Source: Amycolatopsis antarctica
GTDB lineage: Bacteria; Actinomycetota; Actinomycetes; Mycobacteriales; Pseudonocardiaceae
NCBI RefSeq assembly: GCF_002262875.1
Contig: NZ_NKYE01000001.1
Location: 372,001-436,000 of the forward strand
Length of the DNA: 64,000 bases
Reading direction: 5' to 3'
The notes beneath the pieces were generated by a model, which was given only the letters and a program-made list of their open reading frames with translations, had not been told where the DNA came from and ran no database searches. Positions 18,237-29,108 of this stretch are shown here, piece by piece (position 1 is the first letter of the stretch; the number at the start of each line of letters is the position of its first letter). Position numbers and translations under genes: made by a program.

Positions 18237-19264
18237 CGAGCTACCTCACCCGGACCGGGGAGACGGCCCCGGTGGAGACCGGACAGGCGATCCCCGCGCG
18301 ACGTTCCGTGACCAGGGAGCTGACCGTCCACAGTGTACGGACGGAGGCGGAGGGGGTGGTCTCCCTGCGGCTCGGCGCGGCCGGCGGTGGCACGCTGCCC
18401 GCGTGGCGGCCCGGCGCGCACCTGAGCCTGCACCTCACCTCCGGACTGGTCCGGCAGTACTCGCTGTGCGGTGACCCGGACGACCGGTCCACCTACCGGA
18501 TCGCGGTACTCGACGAACCGAACGGGCGGGGCGGTTCGGCGGAAGTGCACCGCACCGTGGCCGAGGGCGTCACCGTCACCGTGGAGGAACCGCGTAACCA
18601 CTTCGAACTGGTGCCCGCCCGGCGCTACCTGTTCGTCGCGGGCGGTATCGGGATCACCCCGATCCTGCCGATGATCACGGAGGTGGCGCGCACCGGCGCG
18701 CAGTGGTCGCTGCTCTACGGCGGCCGCTCCCGGCACTCGATGGCGTTCCTCGGCGAGCTGGCCGGAATCCCCGGGGGCGAGGTGGTGCTCGTACCCCAGG
18801 ACGAACGGGGATTCCCCGACCTGGACGCGTTTCTCGCCCCGGCGACCCCGGCCGACGCCGTCTACTGCTGCGGTCCGTCCGGTCTCATCGAGGCCGTCGA
18901 GCGGTGCTGCGCCGCCCGCGCCGCCGCACCGGCCCCGCACGTGGAACGGTTCGCCGCCGCGCCGGACGCCGCCCCGGCAGCGGACGAGGACACCGATCGG
19001 GCGGTGGAGGTCGAGTTGCGGCGCTCCGGCACGACGGTGACGGTGCCACCGGGCACCAGCATCCTGCGGGCCGTGCGCGAGGTGCTCCCCGCGGCACCCT
19101 GGTCCTGCGCCGAGGGTTACTGCGGCACCTGCGAGGCGACCGTGCTCGACGGCGTGCCCGACCACCGGGACGCCGTGCTCTCCGAGGACGAACGCGCCGC
19201 CGGCGACTGCATGATGATCTGCGTGAGCCGGGCCCGTACCCCGAACCTGTCCCTGGACCTCTGA
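18233..19264 (+). CDS. PDR/VanB-type oxygenase reductase (flavin, NAD, C-terminal [2Fe-2S])
   Basis: 343 aa. An N-terminal ferredoxin-reductase flavin domain (AWRPGAHLSLHL, RQYSLCGDP) is followed by a NAD-binding domain (FVAGGIGITPILPM, YCCGPSGLIEAVE) and a C-terminal plant-type ferredoxin domain with ligands in CAEGYCGTCEATVLDG and a fourth Cys in MMICVSRA. This order is that of phthalate dioxygenase reductase and VanB. It passes NAD(P)H electrons to the Rieske centre of the overlapping upstream gene product. ATG 18233 lies inside the previous stop (ATGA), implying coupled translation and roughly equimolar subunits. Confidence 0.9.
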   Translation: MTSYLTRTGETAPVETGQAIPARRSVTRELTVHSVRTEAEGVVSLRLGAAGGGTLPAWRPGAHLSLHLTSGLVRQYSLCGDPDDRSTYRIAVLDEPNGRGGSAEVHRTVAEGVTVTVEEPRNHFELVPARRYLFVAGGIGITPILPMITEVARTGAQWSLLYGGRSRHSMAFLGELAGIPGGEVVLVPQDERGFPDLDAFLAPATPADAVYCCGPSGLIEAVERCCAARAAAPAPHVERFAAAPDAAPAADEDTDRAVEVELRRSGTTVTVPPGTSILRAVREVLPAAPWSCAEGYCGTCEATVLDGVPDHRDAVLSEDERAAGDCMMICVSRARTPNLSLDL

Positions 19265-19361
19265 CGGGCCCTTTGCCGAACCTCCGACATCGCCCCGCGC
19301 AGCCCACGATTCCCGTTCCCGCTTCCCGTTTTCCCGCAGTTCCGAGCATCGGAGTGAAACC

Positions 19362-20708
19362 GTGTCCGTATCCGAGCCCGCCATACCGGACTCCGCCCGT
19401 TTCGTGATCATCGGCGCCGGGGTGCACGGCCTGTCCACGGCCTGGCACCTCGCGGCCGAACTCAGGAGAAGCGGCGACGGTGACGGTGCCGACGTCGTCG
19501 TGCTCGACAAGACCGGGGTCGGCGCCGGTGCCTCGGGAATCGCCTGCGGCGTGGTGCGCAACAACTACTTCCAGCCCGCGATGCGGGAACTCATGGCGCA
19601 TTCGGTCGGGCTGTGGGAGGAGAACGCGGAGGCCTTGTCGTACCACCCGGTCGGCTACCTGCAGATCTCACCGGAGCGGATGCGCGCCGACGTCGGCGAC
19701 ATCTACGCCCAGCAGCAGGCGATCGGCTACGAGTCGACCCTCGTCGAGGGGGAGGGCGACTCCCGCCGCTACCTCGAGGCGATCTTCCCGGACTGGCGGG
19801 CGCGCGGCATCACCAGCGTGCTGCACGAGAAGCGCGGCGGGTACGCGCACAACGGGCCCTCGGTGCGTGGACTGGCGGACAAGGCCAGAGCCGAGGGCGT
19901 GCGCATCCTCGGCGGGGTGACGGTGCGGGATCTGGTGCTGGACGGCGGTTCCGTCACCGCGGTGGAGACCGACCACGGGACGATCCGGTGCGAGCAGGTC
20001 GTGGTGGCCGCGGGCCCCTGGGTACGGGACTTCTGGCGGATGCTGGACCTGCCGGAGACCGTGGCGGTGCGCGGTTCGGACGGCGGCACCGTCGACCGTC
20101 CGATGTGGACGTACTGGGCGCTGCAGGAGGGCACCCTCGCGGTGGACCCCGGCTTCCTCACCGACGCGGGGGGCGCGATGCCACCGGTGGTGCATGTGGA
20201 CAGTGACGCCCCGCTGTACGACGCCGCCGGCGATCTGGTGACCGACGAGGTCTGGGGCATCTACTTCAAGCCCGACACCAACTTCGGCGGGGTGCAGGGT
20301 GGCGCGATGCCGCTGGTCGTGCGGCGTCGGCCGGAGGACGTCGCCGTCGATCCTTACGGCCCGGACAGTCCGGACTTCGTCGTGGGCGCGGATTTCGAGC
20401 GCCTGTGGACCTCGGCGCTGGCGCACTGCCTGGAACGCTTCGACGGTCTGCGGCACCTGATGTCGCGGGAGCCGTCCGGTGGGATCGGCTGCTTCACGCC
20501 CGACAGTTTCCCGGTGTTCGACCGGTTCCGGGAGAACGTCACCGTGATCGCCGACTCCAACCACGGCTACAAGATGATCGGCGTCGGTGCCCTCGTCGCC
20601 AAGGAGGTGACGGGCAGCCCGCAGCGACTGCTGGAGCCGTTCCGCCACTCCCGGTTCGCCCGCGGCGAGGTCCATCCGGTCAGCAACTCGCCATTCCCCT
20701 GGAGCTGA
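19362..20708 (+). CDS. FAD-dependent amine oxidoreductase (DAO family)
   Basis: 448 aa. The N-terminal dinucleotide fold is FVIIGAGVHGLSTAWHLA (GxGxxG at 18-23), and the flavin-binding C-terminal segment has DSFPVFDR and DSNHGYKMIGVGALVAKE. It belongs with dimethylglycine, sarcosine and N-methyl amino acid oxidases. Position two genes after a betaine-type Rieske oxygenase suggests it removes a further N-methyl group from the demethylated product. No covalent-FAD His/Cys motif was identified with certainty. A 97-bp gap separates it from the reductase, with no terminator seen, so it is probably in the same operon. Confidence 0.8.
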   Translation: MSVSEPAIPDSARFVIIGAGVHGLSTAWHLAAELRRSGDGDGADVVVLDKTGVGAGASGIACGVVRNNYFQPAMRELMAHSVGLWEENAEALSYHPVGYLQISPERMRADVGDIYAQQQAIGYESTLVEGEGDSRRYLEAIFPDWRARGITSVLHEKRGGYAHNGPSVRGLADKARAEGVRILGGVTVRDLVLDGGSVTAVETDHGTIRCEQVVVAAGPWVRDFWRMLDLPETVAVRGSDGGTVDRPMWTYWALQEGTLAVDPGFLTDAGGAMPPVVHVDSDAPLYDAAGDLVTDEVWGIYFKPDTNFGGVQGGAMPLVVRRRPEDVAVDPYGPDSPDFVVGADFERLWTSALAHCLERFDGLRHLMSREPSGGIGCFTPDSFPVFDRFRENVTVIADSNHGYKMIGVGALVAKEVTGSPQRLLEPFRHSRFARGEVHPVSNSPFPWS

Positions 20709-20779
20709 ACCACTCCGGTGCGCGACTCTGGTGCCGGACTCCCGGTACCGGACTCCGGTGACGAACGGAAGGAACGATC

Positions 20780-21967
20780 GTGAGCAATGCGGAAGTCGTC
20801 GTCGTGGGTGGCGGACTCGAGGGACTGGCGATCGCGTGGGCGCTGGCCGATCGCGGGGTACGCGACGTGCTGGTACTCGAGCGGGAGGGGCTGTGCTCGG
20901 GCGGTACGGCCAAGTCCAGCAGCATCGTGCGCTGCCACTACGGGGTCGCCTCGCTGGCGGCCATGTCGCAGCGCGGGGTCGAGTTGTTCGCCGACGCCGA
21001 GGAGATCCTGGGGTCCGATGTCGGTTACCGCCGGACCGGGTACGCCGTCGGCGTCGGCCCGGAGAACGCGGACGCCCTGCGCGCCAACGTCGCCCTCCAG
21101 CAGTCCGTCGGCGTGGGCGTGCGCGAGATGTCCGCGGCGGACATGCGGGAGCTGTGGCAGGGAATGTACGTCGACGATTTCGCCACCTTCGCCTACGAGC
21201 CGGACGGCGGGCGCGGGGACGCCTACCTGCTTGGCATGGCGTTCGGTTCCCGAGCGCGGGAACTGGGCGTCCGCGTCCGGCAGCAGACGCCGGTGACCCG
21301 GCTGCTCACCGGCGACGACGGCAGGGTCAGCGGCGTCGAGACGGCGGGCGGTGAGCGGATCTCGGCGGGCACCGTCGTGCTGGCGAACGGTCCCTGGTCG
21401 GTGGCGCTGGCCGAACCGCTCGGCGTCGACCTGCCGGTGTGGGCGCAGCGGGCGCAGATCGTCATGGTGGACCCGGGCGAGCCGCTGGGCGAGGTGCCGG
21501 TGTTCTCCGACCTGGTCAGCCTGCAGTACGTGCGGACCGAGCCCTCGGGGGAGCTGCTGTTCGGCAACAGCGACCACAGCACGCCCGAGTACGCCGATCC
21601 GGACACCTACCGCAACCGCGCCGACGACTCCTTCGTCGAGATGGCGGGGGAGAAGCTCGCGCACCGGTTCCCCTCGTGGGCGGAGCCGCGGATGATCACC
21701 TCGTACGCCGGTTGCTACGACGTCACCCCCGACTACAACCCGGTGATCGGCCCGGCCGAGGTGCCGGGCCTGTTCCTGGCGGTGGGCTTCAGCGGTCACG
21801 GTTTCAAGCTCGCCCCGGCGGTGGGCAGGCTGGTCACCGATCTGATCGTCGACGGGGTGAGCGGCGATCCGGCCATCCCGGCGGAGGACTTCCGGCTGGC
21901 CCGCTTCGCCGAGGGGGCCCCGCTGGTCAGCCGCAACCCCTACGCGGGCGCGGGCCAGATGCGCTGA
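20780..21967 (+). CDS. FAD-dependent oxidoreductase, sarcosine oxidase beta-subunit-like (DAO family)
   Basis: 395 aa. The FAD fold is VVVVGGGLEGLAIAWALADRGV; the C-terminal part has MITSYAGCYDVTPDYNPVIGP and FSGHGFKLAPAVGRLV, which strongly resembles monomeric or beta-type sarcosine and N-methylproline oxidases. It is distinct from the preceding 448-aa DAO protein, so the two probably act on successive secondary or tertiary amines. GGAAGGAACGATC precedes the GTG at 20780. The hairpin after its stop marks the end of the operon begun at 16965. Confidence 0.85.
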   Translation: MSNAEVVVVGGGLEGLAIAWALADRGVRDVLVLEREGLCSGGTAKSSSIVRCHYGVASLAAMSQRGVELFADAEEILGSDVGYRRTGYAVGVGPENADALRANVALQQSVGVGVREMSAADMRELWQGMYVDDFATFAYEPDGGRGDAYLLGMAFGSRARELGVRVRQQTPVTRLLTGDDGRVSGVETAGGERISAGTVVLANGPWSVALAEPLGVDLPVWAQRAQIVMVDPGEPLGEVPVFSDLVSLQYVRTEPSGELLFGNSDHSTPEYADPDTYRNRADDSFVEMAGEKLAHRFPSWAEPRMITSYAGCYDVTPDYNPVIGPAEVPGLFLAVGFSGHGFKLAPAVGRLVTDLIVDGVSGDPAIPAEDFRLARFAEGAPLVSRNPYAGAGQMR

Positions 21968-21969
21968 CG

Positions 21970-21989
21970 GGGACCCGTCGACGGGTTCC
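21970..21989. terminator. hairpin terminator between convergent genes
   Basis: An 8-bp stem GGGACCCG/CGGGTTCC (one G-T pair) with a 4-nt TCGA loop directly follows the amine-oxidase stop and faces the convergent RibD-like gene; it could serve both strands. Confidence 0.55.
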
Positions 21990-22009
21990 TCCCGGGTGCG
22001 CTGGCCGGC

Positions 22010-22594
22010 TCAGCGCTTCGTGTACGTCAGGTGCGTGACGCCGCTGTCGAACACCGTGGTGCCGGTGAGGTCGAACCGCTGGTGGTCGAAGCCGCCCCGA
22101 AACAGCGGTATGCCGGCGCCCAGGACTACGGGGTGGAGCTTGACGACGAGTTCGTCGATCTCCGGGCGCAGCGCGTTCGCCAGGGTGCCGCCGCCGACGA
22201 GCCAGATGCCCAGGCCGTCCTGCCGCTTCAGCTCGCGTGCCTTCTCGACGGGGTCGCCGGACACCAGCCTGACCTTCGGGCCGGGGCATTCGGTGAGGGT
22301 GCGGGAGAAGACGTAGTGCTCCAGGTGCGGATACGCGTCGTCCACCCCCGCGGCGAGGCCGACCTCGTAGGAGGCCCTGCCCTCCAGGACGGTGTCGAAG
22401 CGCTGGTTGGGCGGGTCGATGCCGAGCGCCTCGCGGGCGGGCCCGGGGAGGATGTCGGACCATTCGTCGATGATGTTCGCGATGTGGCCGCCCTCGAACA
22501 CGAACAGTCCGTCGGGCCCGGACGGGTCGGTCCCGTCGGGGCCCGCGATGAAGCCGTCGATGCTCGACGCGACGAAGTAGGTGAGCTTTCGCAT
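22010..22594 (-). CDS. dihydrofolate-reductase-like protein (RibD C-terminal domain family)
   Basis: 194 aa. N-terminal YFVASSIDGFIAGPDG, the central motif LVGGGTLANAL and C-terminal VLGAGIPLFRG are typical of the stand-alone RibD_C/DHFR-like reductases (PF01872), which are NADPH reductases of uncertain substrate. ATG 22594 is preceded by GAGGAGA; an in-frame start ten codons upstream is rejected. It is divergent from the TetR gene at 22730, which probably controls it. A role in riboflavin synthesis is unlikely because no deaminase domain or rib genes are nearby. Confidence 0.82.
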   Translation of the reverse strand: MRKLTYFVASSIDGFIAGPDGTDPSGPDGLFVFEGGHIANIIDEWSDILPGPAREALGIDPPNQRFDTVLEGRASYEVGLAAGVDDAYPHLEHYVFSRTLTECPGPKVRLVSGDPVEKARELKRQDGLGIWLVGGGTLANALRPEIDELVVKLHPVVLGAGIPLFRGGFDHQRFDLTGTTVFDSGVTHLTYTKR

Positions 22595-22661
22595 CCGGAT
22601 GTCTCCTCGGTGTGGTGCTCGCAAGGTGGGTCACCGGCACGGGTCCGGACGTCCACTTCAT

Positions 22662-22690
22662 TTGTAGTACTATGAACGTAGTGGTTACAA
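22662..22690. promoter_or_regulatory. candidate TetR operator in divergent promoter region
   Basis: An imperfect dyad begins TTGTA and ends TACAA, with ACT/AGT matching further in. It encloses the perfect palindrome TAGTACTA at 22665-22672. It lies between the RibD-like and TetR genes in an otherwise GC-rich region, as expected for an autoregulatory repressor site. Confidence 0.45.
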
Positions 22691-22729
22691 GCGATATCCG
22701 GCAACGTACTTCCCGGAGGTGGCCGACTC

Positions 22730-23317
22730 GTGGCCCGGAACCCCGCGCGGCGCGCCGCGCTCGTCGACGCCGCCATCGAGGTACTGGCGCACGAGGGCGC
22801 CCGGGGGCTCACCTTCCGCGCCGTCGATGCCCAAGCCGCGGTGCCCGCCGGAACCGCGTCCAACTACTTCGCCGACCGGGACGACCTGCTGAACCAGGCG
22901 GGCAGGCACATCCACGTACGGCTGGCTCCCGAGGAGTCGGCGCTCGCGGAGCTGATGGACGCCCCCCGCTCGCGGGAACTCGTGTACCGGCTGATGCGGG
23001 ATCTGGTGGCCCGGATGCTCGGCGACCGTGCGGGCTATCTGGCGCTGCTGGAACTGCGACTGGAGGCCACCCGGCGGCCCGCCCTGCGCGCGGCGCTCAC
23101 CCGAACACTGCGGGAGAACCTGAAGCGGAACGTCGATTTCCATCGCGAGGCCGGCCTGCCGGACGACGGCGACACGGTCCTGCGGCTGTACTTCTCGATC
23201 ACCGGGCTGCTCGTCGAGTACCTCACCGCTCCCGGCGTGCTCGACGAGCACGAGCTCGACGACCTGGTGGGCATCCTGGTCGACAGCGCGCTCGGCATCG
23301 GACCGCACCACCGCTGA
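22730..23317 (+). CDS. TetR-family transcriptional repressor
   Basis: 195 aa. The HTH is at residues 8-55 (RAALVDAAIEVLAHEGARGL, then VPAGTASNYFADRDDLL, where the usual YYHF is replaced by NYF). The ligand domain is helical to the C-terminus. GGAGGTGG precedes the GTG at 22730. It probably represses the divergent RibD-like reductase and itself through the dyad at 22662-22690. The ligand cannot be predicted from sequence. Confidence 0.87.
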   Translation: MARNPARRAALVDAAIEVLAHEGARGLTFRAVDAQAAVPAGTASNYFADRDDLLNQAGRHIHVRLAPEESALAELMDAPRSRELVYRLMRDLVARMLGDRAGYLALLELRLEATRRPALRAALTRTLRENLKRNVDFHREAGLPDDGDTVLRLYFSITGLLVEYLTAPGVLDEHELDDLVGILVDSALGIGPHHR

Positions 23318-23490
23318 CCAGTGACGCGACAGCGCGTCACGCCCCGGTCGCAGCATGCACCCCTCCGGTCGCTAGTGTCTTCCGGCGACTGGGGCTGAGA
23401 GGCCGGGTCTTGACACACTCGGTAGCTTTCAAGCGGCCAGTGCGAAATCCATCCCTCCAAAGGGTGAACATTCGTATGGGAGGCACCCCG

Positions 23491-23844
23491 GTGCGTAACC
23501 CCGCATCACCTGCTCGCGTCCTCATGACGCGAGCCGCCGCGACGTTCGGCGTCGCGCTGCTCGGCATGCTCGCGGGATCCGCTCCCGCGCTCGCGGCGGA
23601 CGGCGAGTACGTCCGCGCCAGCGGCGTGCCCTTCGGCATCCTCGGACCGGTCGGCATGGTCGCCGTCGCCGTCGGCGTGCTCGGCATGGCCGTCGGCGTC
23701 GCCCGCAGCCGCAAGAAGGCCGCCGCCGAGCGCCTCGCCGCGCAGGCCGCCGCCGAGCGACTCGCCGCGCAGCCCCGCGCCGAGTACCCGGACGACGCCA
23801 CCCGCCCGGTACTGACCCCGGTGCGCCGGAGCCCGGCCGCCTGA
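23491..23844 (+). CDS. small exported or membrane protein with AAERLAAQ repeats (hypothetical)
   Basis: 117 aa. The N-terminus is a signal peptide (FGVALLGMLAGSAPALAADG, likely cleavage after ALA). A second hydrophobic helix follows (GPVGMVAVAVGVLGMAVGVA), then a basic stop-transfer (RSRKK) and a charged tail with two near-perfect copies of AAERLAAQ. This is a type I single-span topology with a 15-residue extracellular stub. The GTG at 23491 has GGGAGG 7 nt upstream; an ATG at 23476 is the alternative. Family not recognised. Confidence 0.6.
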   Translation: MRNPASPARVLMTRAAATFGVALLGMLAGSAPALAADGEYVRASGVPFGILGPVGMVAVAVGVLGMAVGVARSRKKAAAERLAAQAAAERLAAQPRAEYPDDATRPVLTPVRRSPAA

Positions 23845-23979
23845 TCCGTGGCCGCGGACCCGGTGCCTTGTTCCCGCGGACCCCGCTGTTTATTCCCACG
23901 GGGCCCGCGAGACCGCCGAGTAATCCCTCACATCCCCAGCGCTACCCCCGGCCTTCCCGGCGCCCGTAGGCTCGGCGGA

Positions 23980-26514
23980 ATGGTTGACGTGTCGATCACC
24001 CCGCCCGACCCGAAACCCAGCGACAGCGCCATGCGCCGCGCCCTGCGCCGAGCGACCGACGGCGTCGCCCTCGACGCGGGCGAGGCCGCGATCCTGCTGC
24101 AGGCGCGCGAGAGCGACCTCGACACGCTGCTCGCCGCCGCGGGCAGGGTCCGCGACGCCCACCTCGCCGACCAGGGCCGCACCGGCGTGGTCACCTACAG
24201 CCGCAAGGTCTTCATCCCGCTCACCCGTCTCTGCCGGGACCGCTGCCACTACTGCACCTTCGTCACGGTGCCGGGCAAACTGCACTCCCTCTACCTCGAA
24301 CGCGAGGAGGTGCTGGAGATCGCCAGGGCAGGTGCCGCCGCGGGCTGCAAGGAAGCCCTCTTCACCCTCGGCGACCGGCCGGAGGACCGCTGGCCCGAAG
24401 CGAAACGCTGGCTCGACGAGCGCGGCTACGACTCCACCCTCGACTACGTACGTTCCTGCGCCATCGCCGTGCTGGAGGAGACCGGCCTGCTGCCGCACCT
24501 CAACCCGGGCGTACTGAGCTGGGAGGAACTGCAGCGCCTCAAGCCGGTCGCGCCGAGCATGGGCATGATGCTGGAGACCACCGCCGAGCGGCTCTGGTCG
24601 GAGAAGGGCGGGCCGCACTACGGCAGCCCGGACAAGGAACCCGCCGTGCGCCTGCGGGTGCTCGACGACGCGGGCAGGGTCGGCGTCCCGTTCACCACCG
24701 GAATCCTGGTCGGCATCGGGGAGAACCTGACCGAACGGGCCGAGTCACTGCTGGCGATCCGCCGCCGGGCCCGGCAGTACCGCAACATCCAGGAGATCAT
24801 CGTCCAGAACTTCCGGGCCAAGCCGGACACCGCGATGCGCTCCACTCCGGACGCCGACCTGGCCGACCTGGCCGCCACCGTCGCCGTCGCCCGGCTGCTG
24901 ATGCCGCCCGGCGTCAGCGTGCAGGCCCCGCCGAACCTCGTCGGCTCCGAGCACGCGCTGCTGCTGCGGGCCGGGATCGACGACTGGGGCGGCGTCTCCC
25001 CGGTGACCCCCGACCATGTCAATCCCGAGCTGCCGTGGCCGGAGATCGACGCGCTCGCCGGCTGGACCGCCGAAGCCGGTTTCGCACTCCGCGAGCGGCT
25101 GACCGTCTACCCGAAGTACGTGCGCTCCGCGGAGAAGTGGATCGACATCCGCCTGCACGCCCACGTCGACGCTCTGTCCACATCGGACGGACTGGCGGAC
25201 GAGTCCGCGACGGTCGCCGGACGGCAGTGGCAGGAACCCGACGGCGGGCTGGAGACGACCGGACGCGCGGACCTGAACGCCTCCATCGACACCGAGGGCC
25301 GCACCTCCGACCGGCGTGGCGACTTCGACAGCGTCTACGGCGACTGGGACATCCTGAAGACGCAGGTGCCCTCGGCCGCGCTGCCCGAACGTCTCGACGG
25401 TGACGTCCGCAAGGGCCTGCACCTCGCCGAGAACTATCCCGGCGCGCTGCTCGCCGAGGCGAACGCCGCCGCCGCGCTGGCCCTGATCACCTCGGAGGGC
25501 GCCGCGCTGGAGGCGATGGCCGGCCTGGCCGACGACCTGCGCGCCGACGTGGTCGGCGACGACATCACCTACGTCGTCAACCGCAACATCAACTTCTCCA
25601 ACGTCTGCTACGTCGGCTGCCGGTTCTGCGCGTTCGCGCAGCGGGAGCGGGACGCCGACGCCTTCCGCCTGTCGGTGGACGAGGTCGCCGCCCGTGCCGT
25701 CGAGGCGCACGAGGCCGGTGCCACCGAGGTCTGCATGCAGGGCGGCATCGACCCGAAGCTGCCGATGACGTACTACGCCGACGTCGTCCGCGCGATCAAG
25801 GCCGCGGTGCCGGGCATGCACGTCCACGCGTTCTCGCCGATGGAGATCGTGTCCGCGGCGTCGAAGGCCGGCGTGAGCGTCGCCGAGTGGCTGACCGAAC
25901 TGCGCGACGCCGGGCTCGGCTCGATCCCCGGCACTGCCGCGGAGATCCTCGACGACGACGTCCGCTGGATACTGACCAAGGGCAAGCTGCCCGCACAGAC
26001 CTGGATCGACGTGGTCACCACCGCGCACAAGCTCGGCATCCAGTCGAGCAGCACGATGATGTACGGCCACGTGGACAACCCCGCGCACTGGGTCGGCCAT
26101 CTGCGGGTGCTGTCCAGGATCGCCGCCGACACCGGCGGGTTCACCGAGTTCGTCGGCCTGCCGTTCGTCCACCACAACGCGCCGATCTACCTGGCCGGGG
26201 TGGCCCGTCCGGGGCCGACCATGCGGGACAACCGCGCCGTGCACGCGTTCGCCCGGCTCGCGCTGAACGGCCGGATCGACAACGTCCAGTGCTCCTGGGT
26301 CAAGCTCGGCGACGAGGGCACCGCGCAAGTGCTGCGCGGCGGCGCGAACGACATCGGCGGAACGCTGATGGAGGAGACGATCTCGCGGATGGCGGGTTCC
26401 GAGCACGGCTCCTCCCGTACCGCGGCCGAACTCGACCACCTGGCCACCCTCGCGGGCAGGCCCTCGCGGCAGCGCGGCACCACCTACGGGCGGACGTTGG
26501 CCGCCGCGGGCTGA
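23980..26514 (+). CDS. fbiC: FO synthase (7,8-didemethyl-8-hydroxy-5-deazariboflavin synthase), CofG-CofH fusion
   Basis: 844 aa with two radical-SAM domains. The CofG half has Cys85, Cys89 and Cys92 (CRDRCHYC); the CofH half has Cys543, Cys547 and Cys550 (CYVGCRFC). Both are CX3CX2C [4Fe-4S] sites. The fused enzyme makes the deazaflavin chromophore of coenzyme F420 from tyrosine and 5-amino-6-ribitylaminouracil, and the fusion is typical of actinobacteria. The hydrophilic link between halves is about residues 400-470. ATG 23980 is chosen over upstream in-frame starts because the extra residues are unlike FbiC and GGCGGA precedes it. Other F420 genes are not in this window. Confidence 0.96.
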   Translation: MVDVSITPPDPKPSDSAMRRALRRATDGVALDAGEAAILLQARESDLDTLLAAAGRVRDAHLADQGRTGVVTYSRKVFIPLTRLCRDRCHYCTFVTVPGKLHSLYLEREEVLEIARAGAAAGCKEALFTLGDRPEDRWPEAKRWLDERGYDSTLDYVRSCAIAVLEETGLLPHLNPGVLSWEELQRLKPVAPSMGMMLETTAERLWSEKGGPHYGSPDKEPAVRLRVLDDAGRVGVPFTTGILVGIGENLTERAESLLAIRRRARQYRNIQEIIVQNFRAKPDTAMRSTPDADLADLAATVAVARLLMPPGVSVQAPPNLVGSEHALLLRAGIDDWGGVSPVTPDHVNPELPWPEIDALAGWTAEAGFALRERLTVYPKYVRSAEKWIDIRLHAHVDALSTSDGLADESATVAGRQWQEPDGGLETTGRADLNASIDTEGRTSDRRGDFDSVYGDWDILKTQVPSAALPERLDGDVRKGLHLAENYPGALLAEANAAAALALITSEGAALEAMAGLADDLRADVVGDDITYVVNRNINFSNVCYVGCRFCAFAQRERDADAFRLSVDEVAARAVEAHEAGATEVCMQGGIDPKLPMTYYADVVRAIKAAVPGMHVHAFSPMEIVSAASKAGVSVAEWLTELRDAGLGSIPGTAAEILDDDVRWILTKGKLPAQTWIDVVTTAHKLGIQSSSTMMYGHVDNPAHWVGHLRVLSRIAADTGGFTEFVGLPFVHHNAPIYLAGVARPGPTMRDNRAVHAFARLALNGRIDNVQCSWVKLGDEGTAQVLRGGANDIGGTLMEETISRMAGSEHGSSRTAAELDHLATLAGRPSRQRGTTYGRTLAAAG

Positions 26515-26576
26515 CCCATCGGGAGACGCCGGGAAAACCTCCGACCGGCACGCCGGCCCCGGGTACCATCGCCGGC

Positions 26577-27341
26577 GTGCCGATCGTTCACGTTCCCTAT
26601 CACCAGGACGAGCGGCTGCCCCCGCGCGACATCCCGCTCGCGGGCACGCCGCGGGTCACCGTGGATCCCGGACTGCCGGAGGGAGACCTCTGGGAACGTC
26701 TCGGGGAGCTGCACGACGCCACCGCCGACGCGGTCGCCGGCATCGCCGGAACCGGGGCCGTGCCGACCGTCGTCTCCGGCGACTGCCTGACCATGCTCGG
26801 CACCGTCACCGGCCTGCGACGCGCGGGCGCCGACCCCGCCGTCGTCTGGCTCGACGCGCACGGCGACGTGCACACCCTCGACTCCTCCACCTCCGGCTAC
26901 CCGGGCGGAATGGCGCTGCGTTTCCTGCTCGGCGCGCTGCCGGACCCGGTCGCCGCACGACTGGCCACATCACCCGTCGCCGAGGACCGTGTCCTGCTGG
27001 TCGACGCGCGCGATCTGGACCCGGCTGAGGAGACCTACCTGGCCACGGCCGGCATCCGGCGGTGCTCAGTGCCCGCGCTGGGCCCGGACACGGTGCCGGA
27101 CGGCGCCCTGGTGCTGCACGTCGACGTGGACGTCATCGACGAGGCGGAGGTGCCGGGGCTGCGGTTCCCGGTCACCGGCGGCCCCTCCGGCGAGGCCGTG
27201 CTGGCGGCCGTGCGCCGGGTGCTCGGCACCGGCCGGGTGGCCGCGTTCGACATCGCCTGCCCCTGGCACCCGGCCGAGGGCGAGGAGGCCGCCGCCCGCC
27301 GCGCCGCGCTACTGGCCACCCTCACCACCCTCAGCGCCTGA
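26577..27341 (+). CDS. arginase-family (ureohydrolase-like) protein with variant metal site
   Basis: 254 aa. The metal motifs DAHGDVH (residues 93-99) and DVDVID (near 181) of arginase/agmatinase enzymes are intact. The first motif, normally GGDH with a manganese-binding His, reads SGDC (67-70), so one ligand is Cys instead. This variant may bind a single or different metal. Substrate unknown; annotating it as arginase would be over-precise. GTG 26577 starts 62 nt after fbiC on the same strand, so co-transcription is possible. Confidence 0.75.
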   Translation: MPIVHVPYHQDERLPPRDIPLAGTPRVTVDPGLPEGDLWERLGELHDATADAVAGIAGTGAVPTVVSGDCLTMLGTVTGLRRAGADPAVVWLDAHGDVHTLDSSTSGYPGGMALRFLLGALPDPVAARLATSPVAEDRVLLVDARDLDPAEETYLATAGIRRCSVPALGPDTVPDGALVLHVDVDVIDEAEVPGLRFPVTGGPSGEAVLAAVRRVLGTGRVAAFDIACPWHPAEGEEAAARRAALLATLTTLSA

Positions 27342-27460
27342 CCCGCTCCCGCACGGCAACGGGCTCCCGTTCCGTTCGCCCGGTGGGTGCCCGGAAATCC
27401 GCTTGCCGTGACGCCCGGCCCGGCAGTAGCAATAACGGGCCGGAACGGGAACGGAGTCAC

Positions 27461-29001
<1,541 letters not shown>

Positions 29002-29108
29002 CCGGTCGCGCTGACGCACCTGCTCGACCTGTCCTCGGCCTACATCGCCACCGCACATCCAGTAAGTCGGGCTTGTCGAGGGCGGCGTCCGCGTCCGCTG
29101 CTCAGGGC

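Noticed and set aside
23380..23420. CTGAGAGG sequence resembling a TPP riboswitch fragment
   Set aside because: The second conserved element of the thiamine aptamer is absent and no thiamine gene follows.
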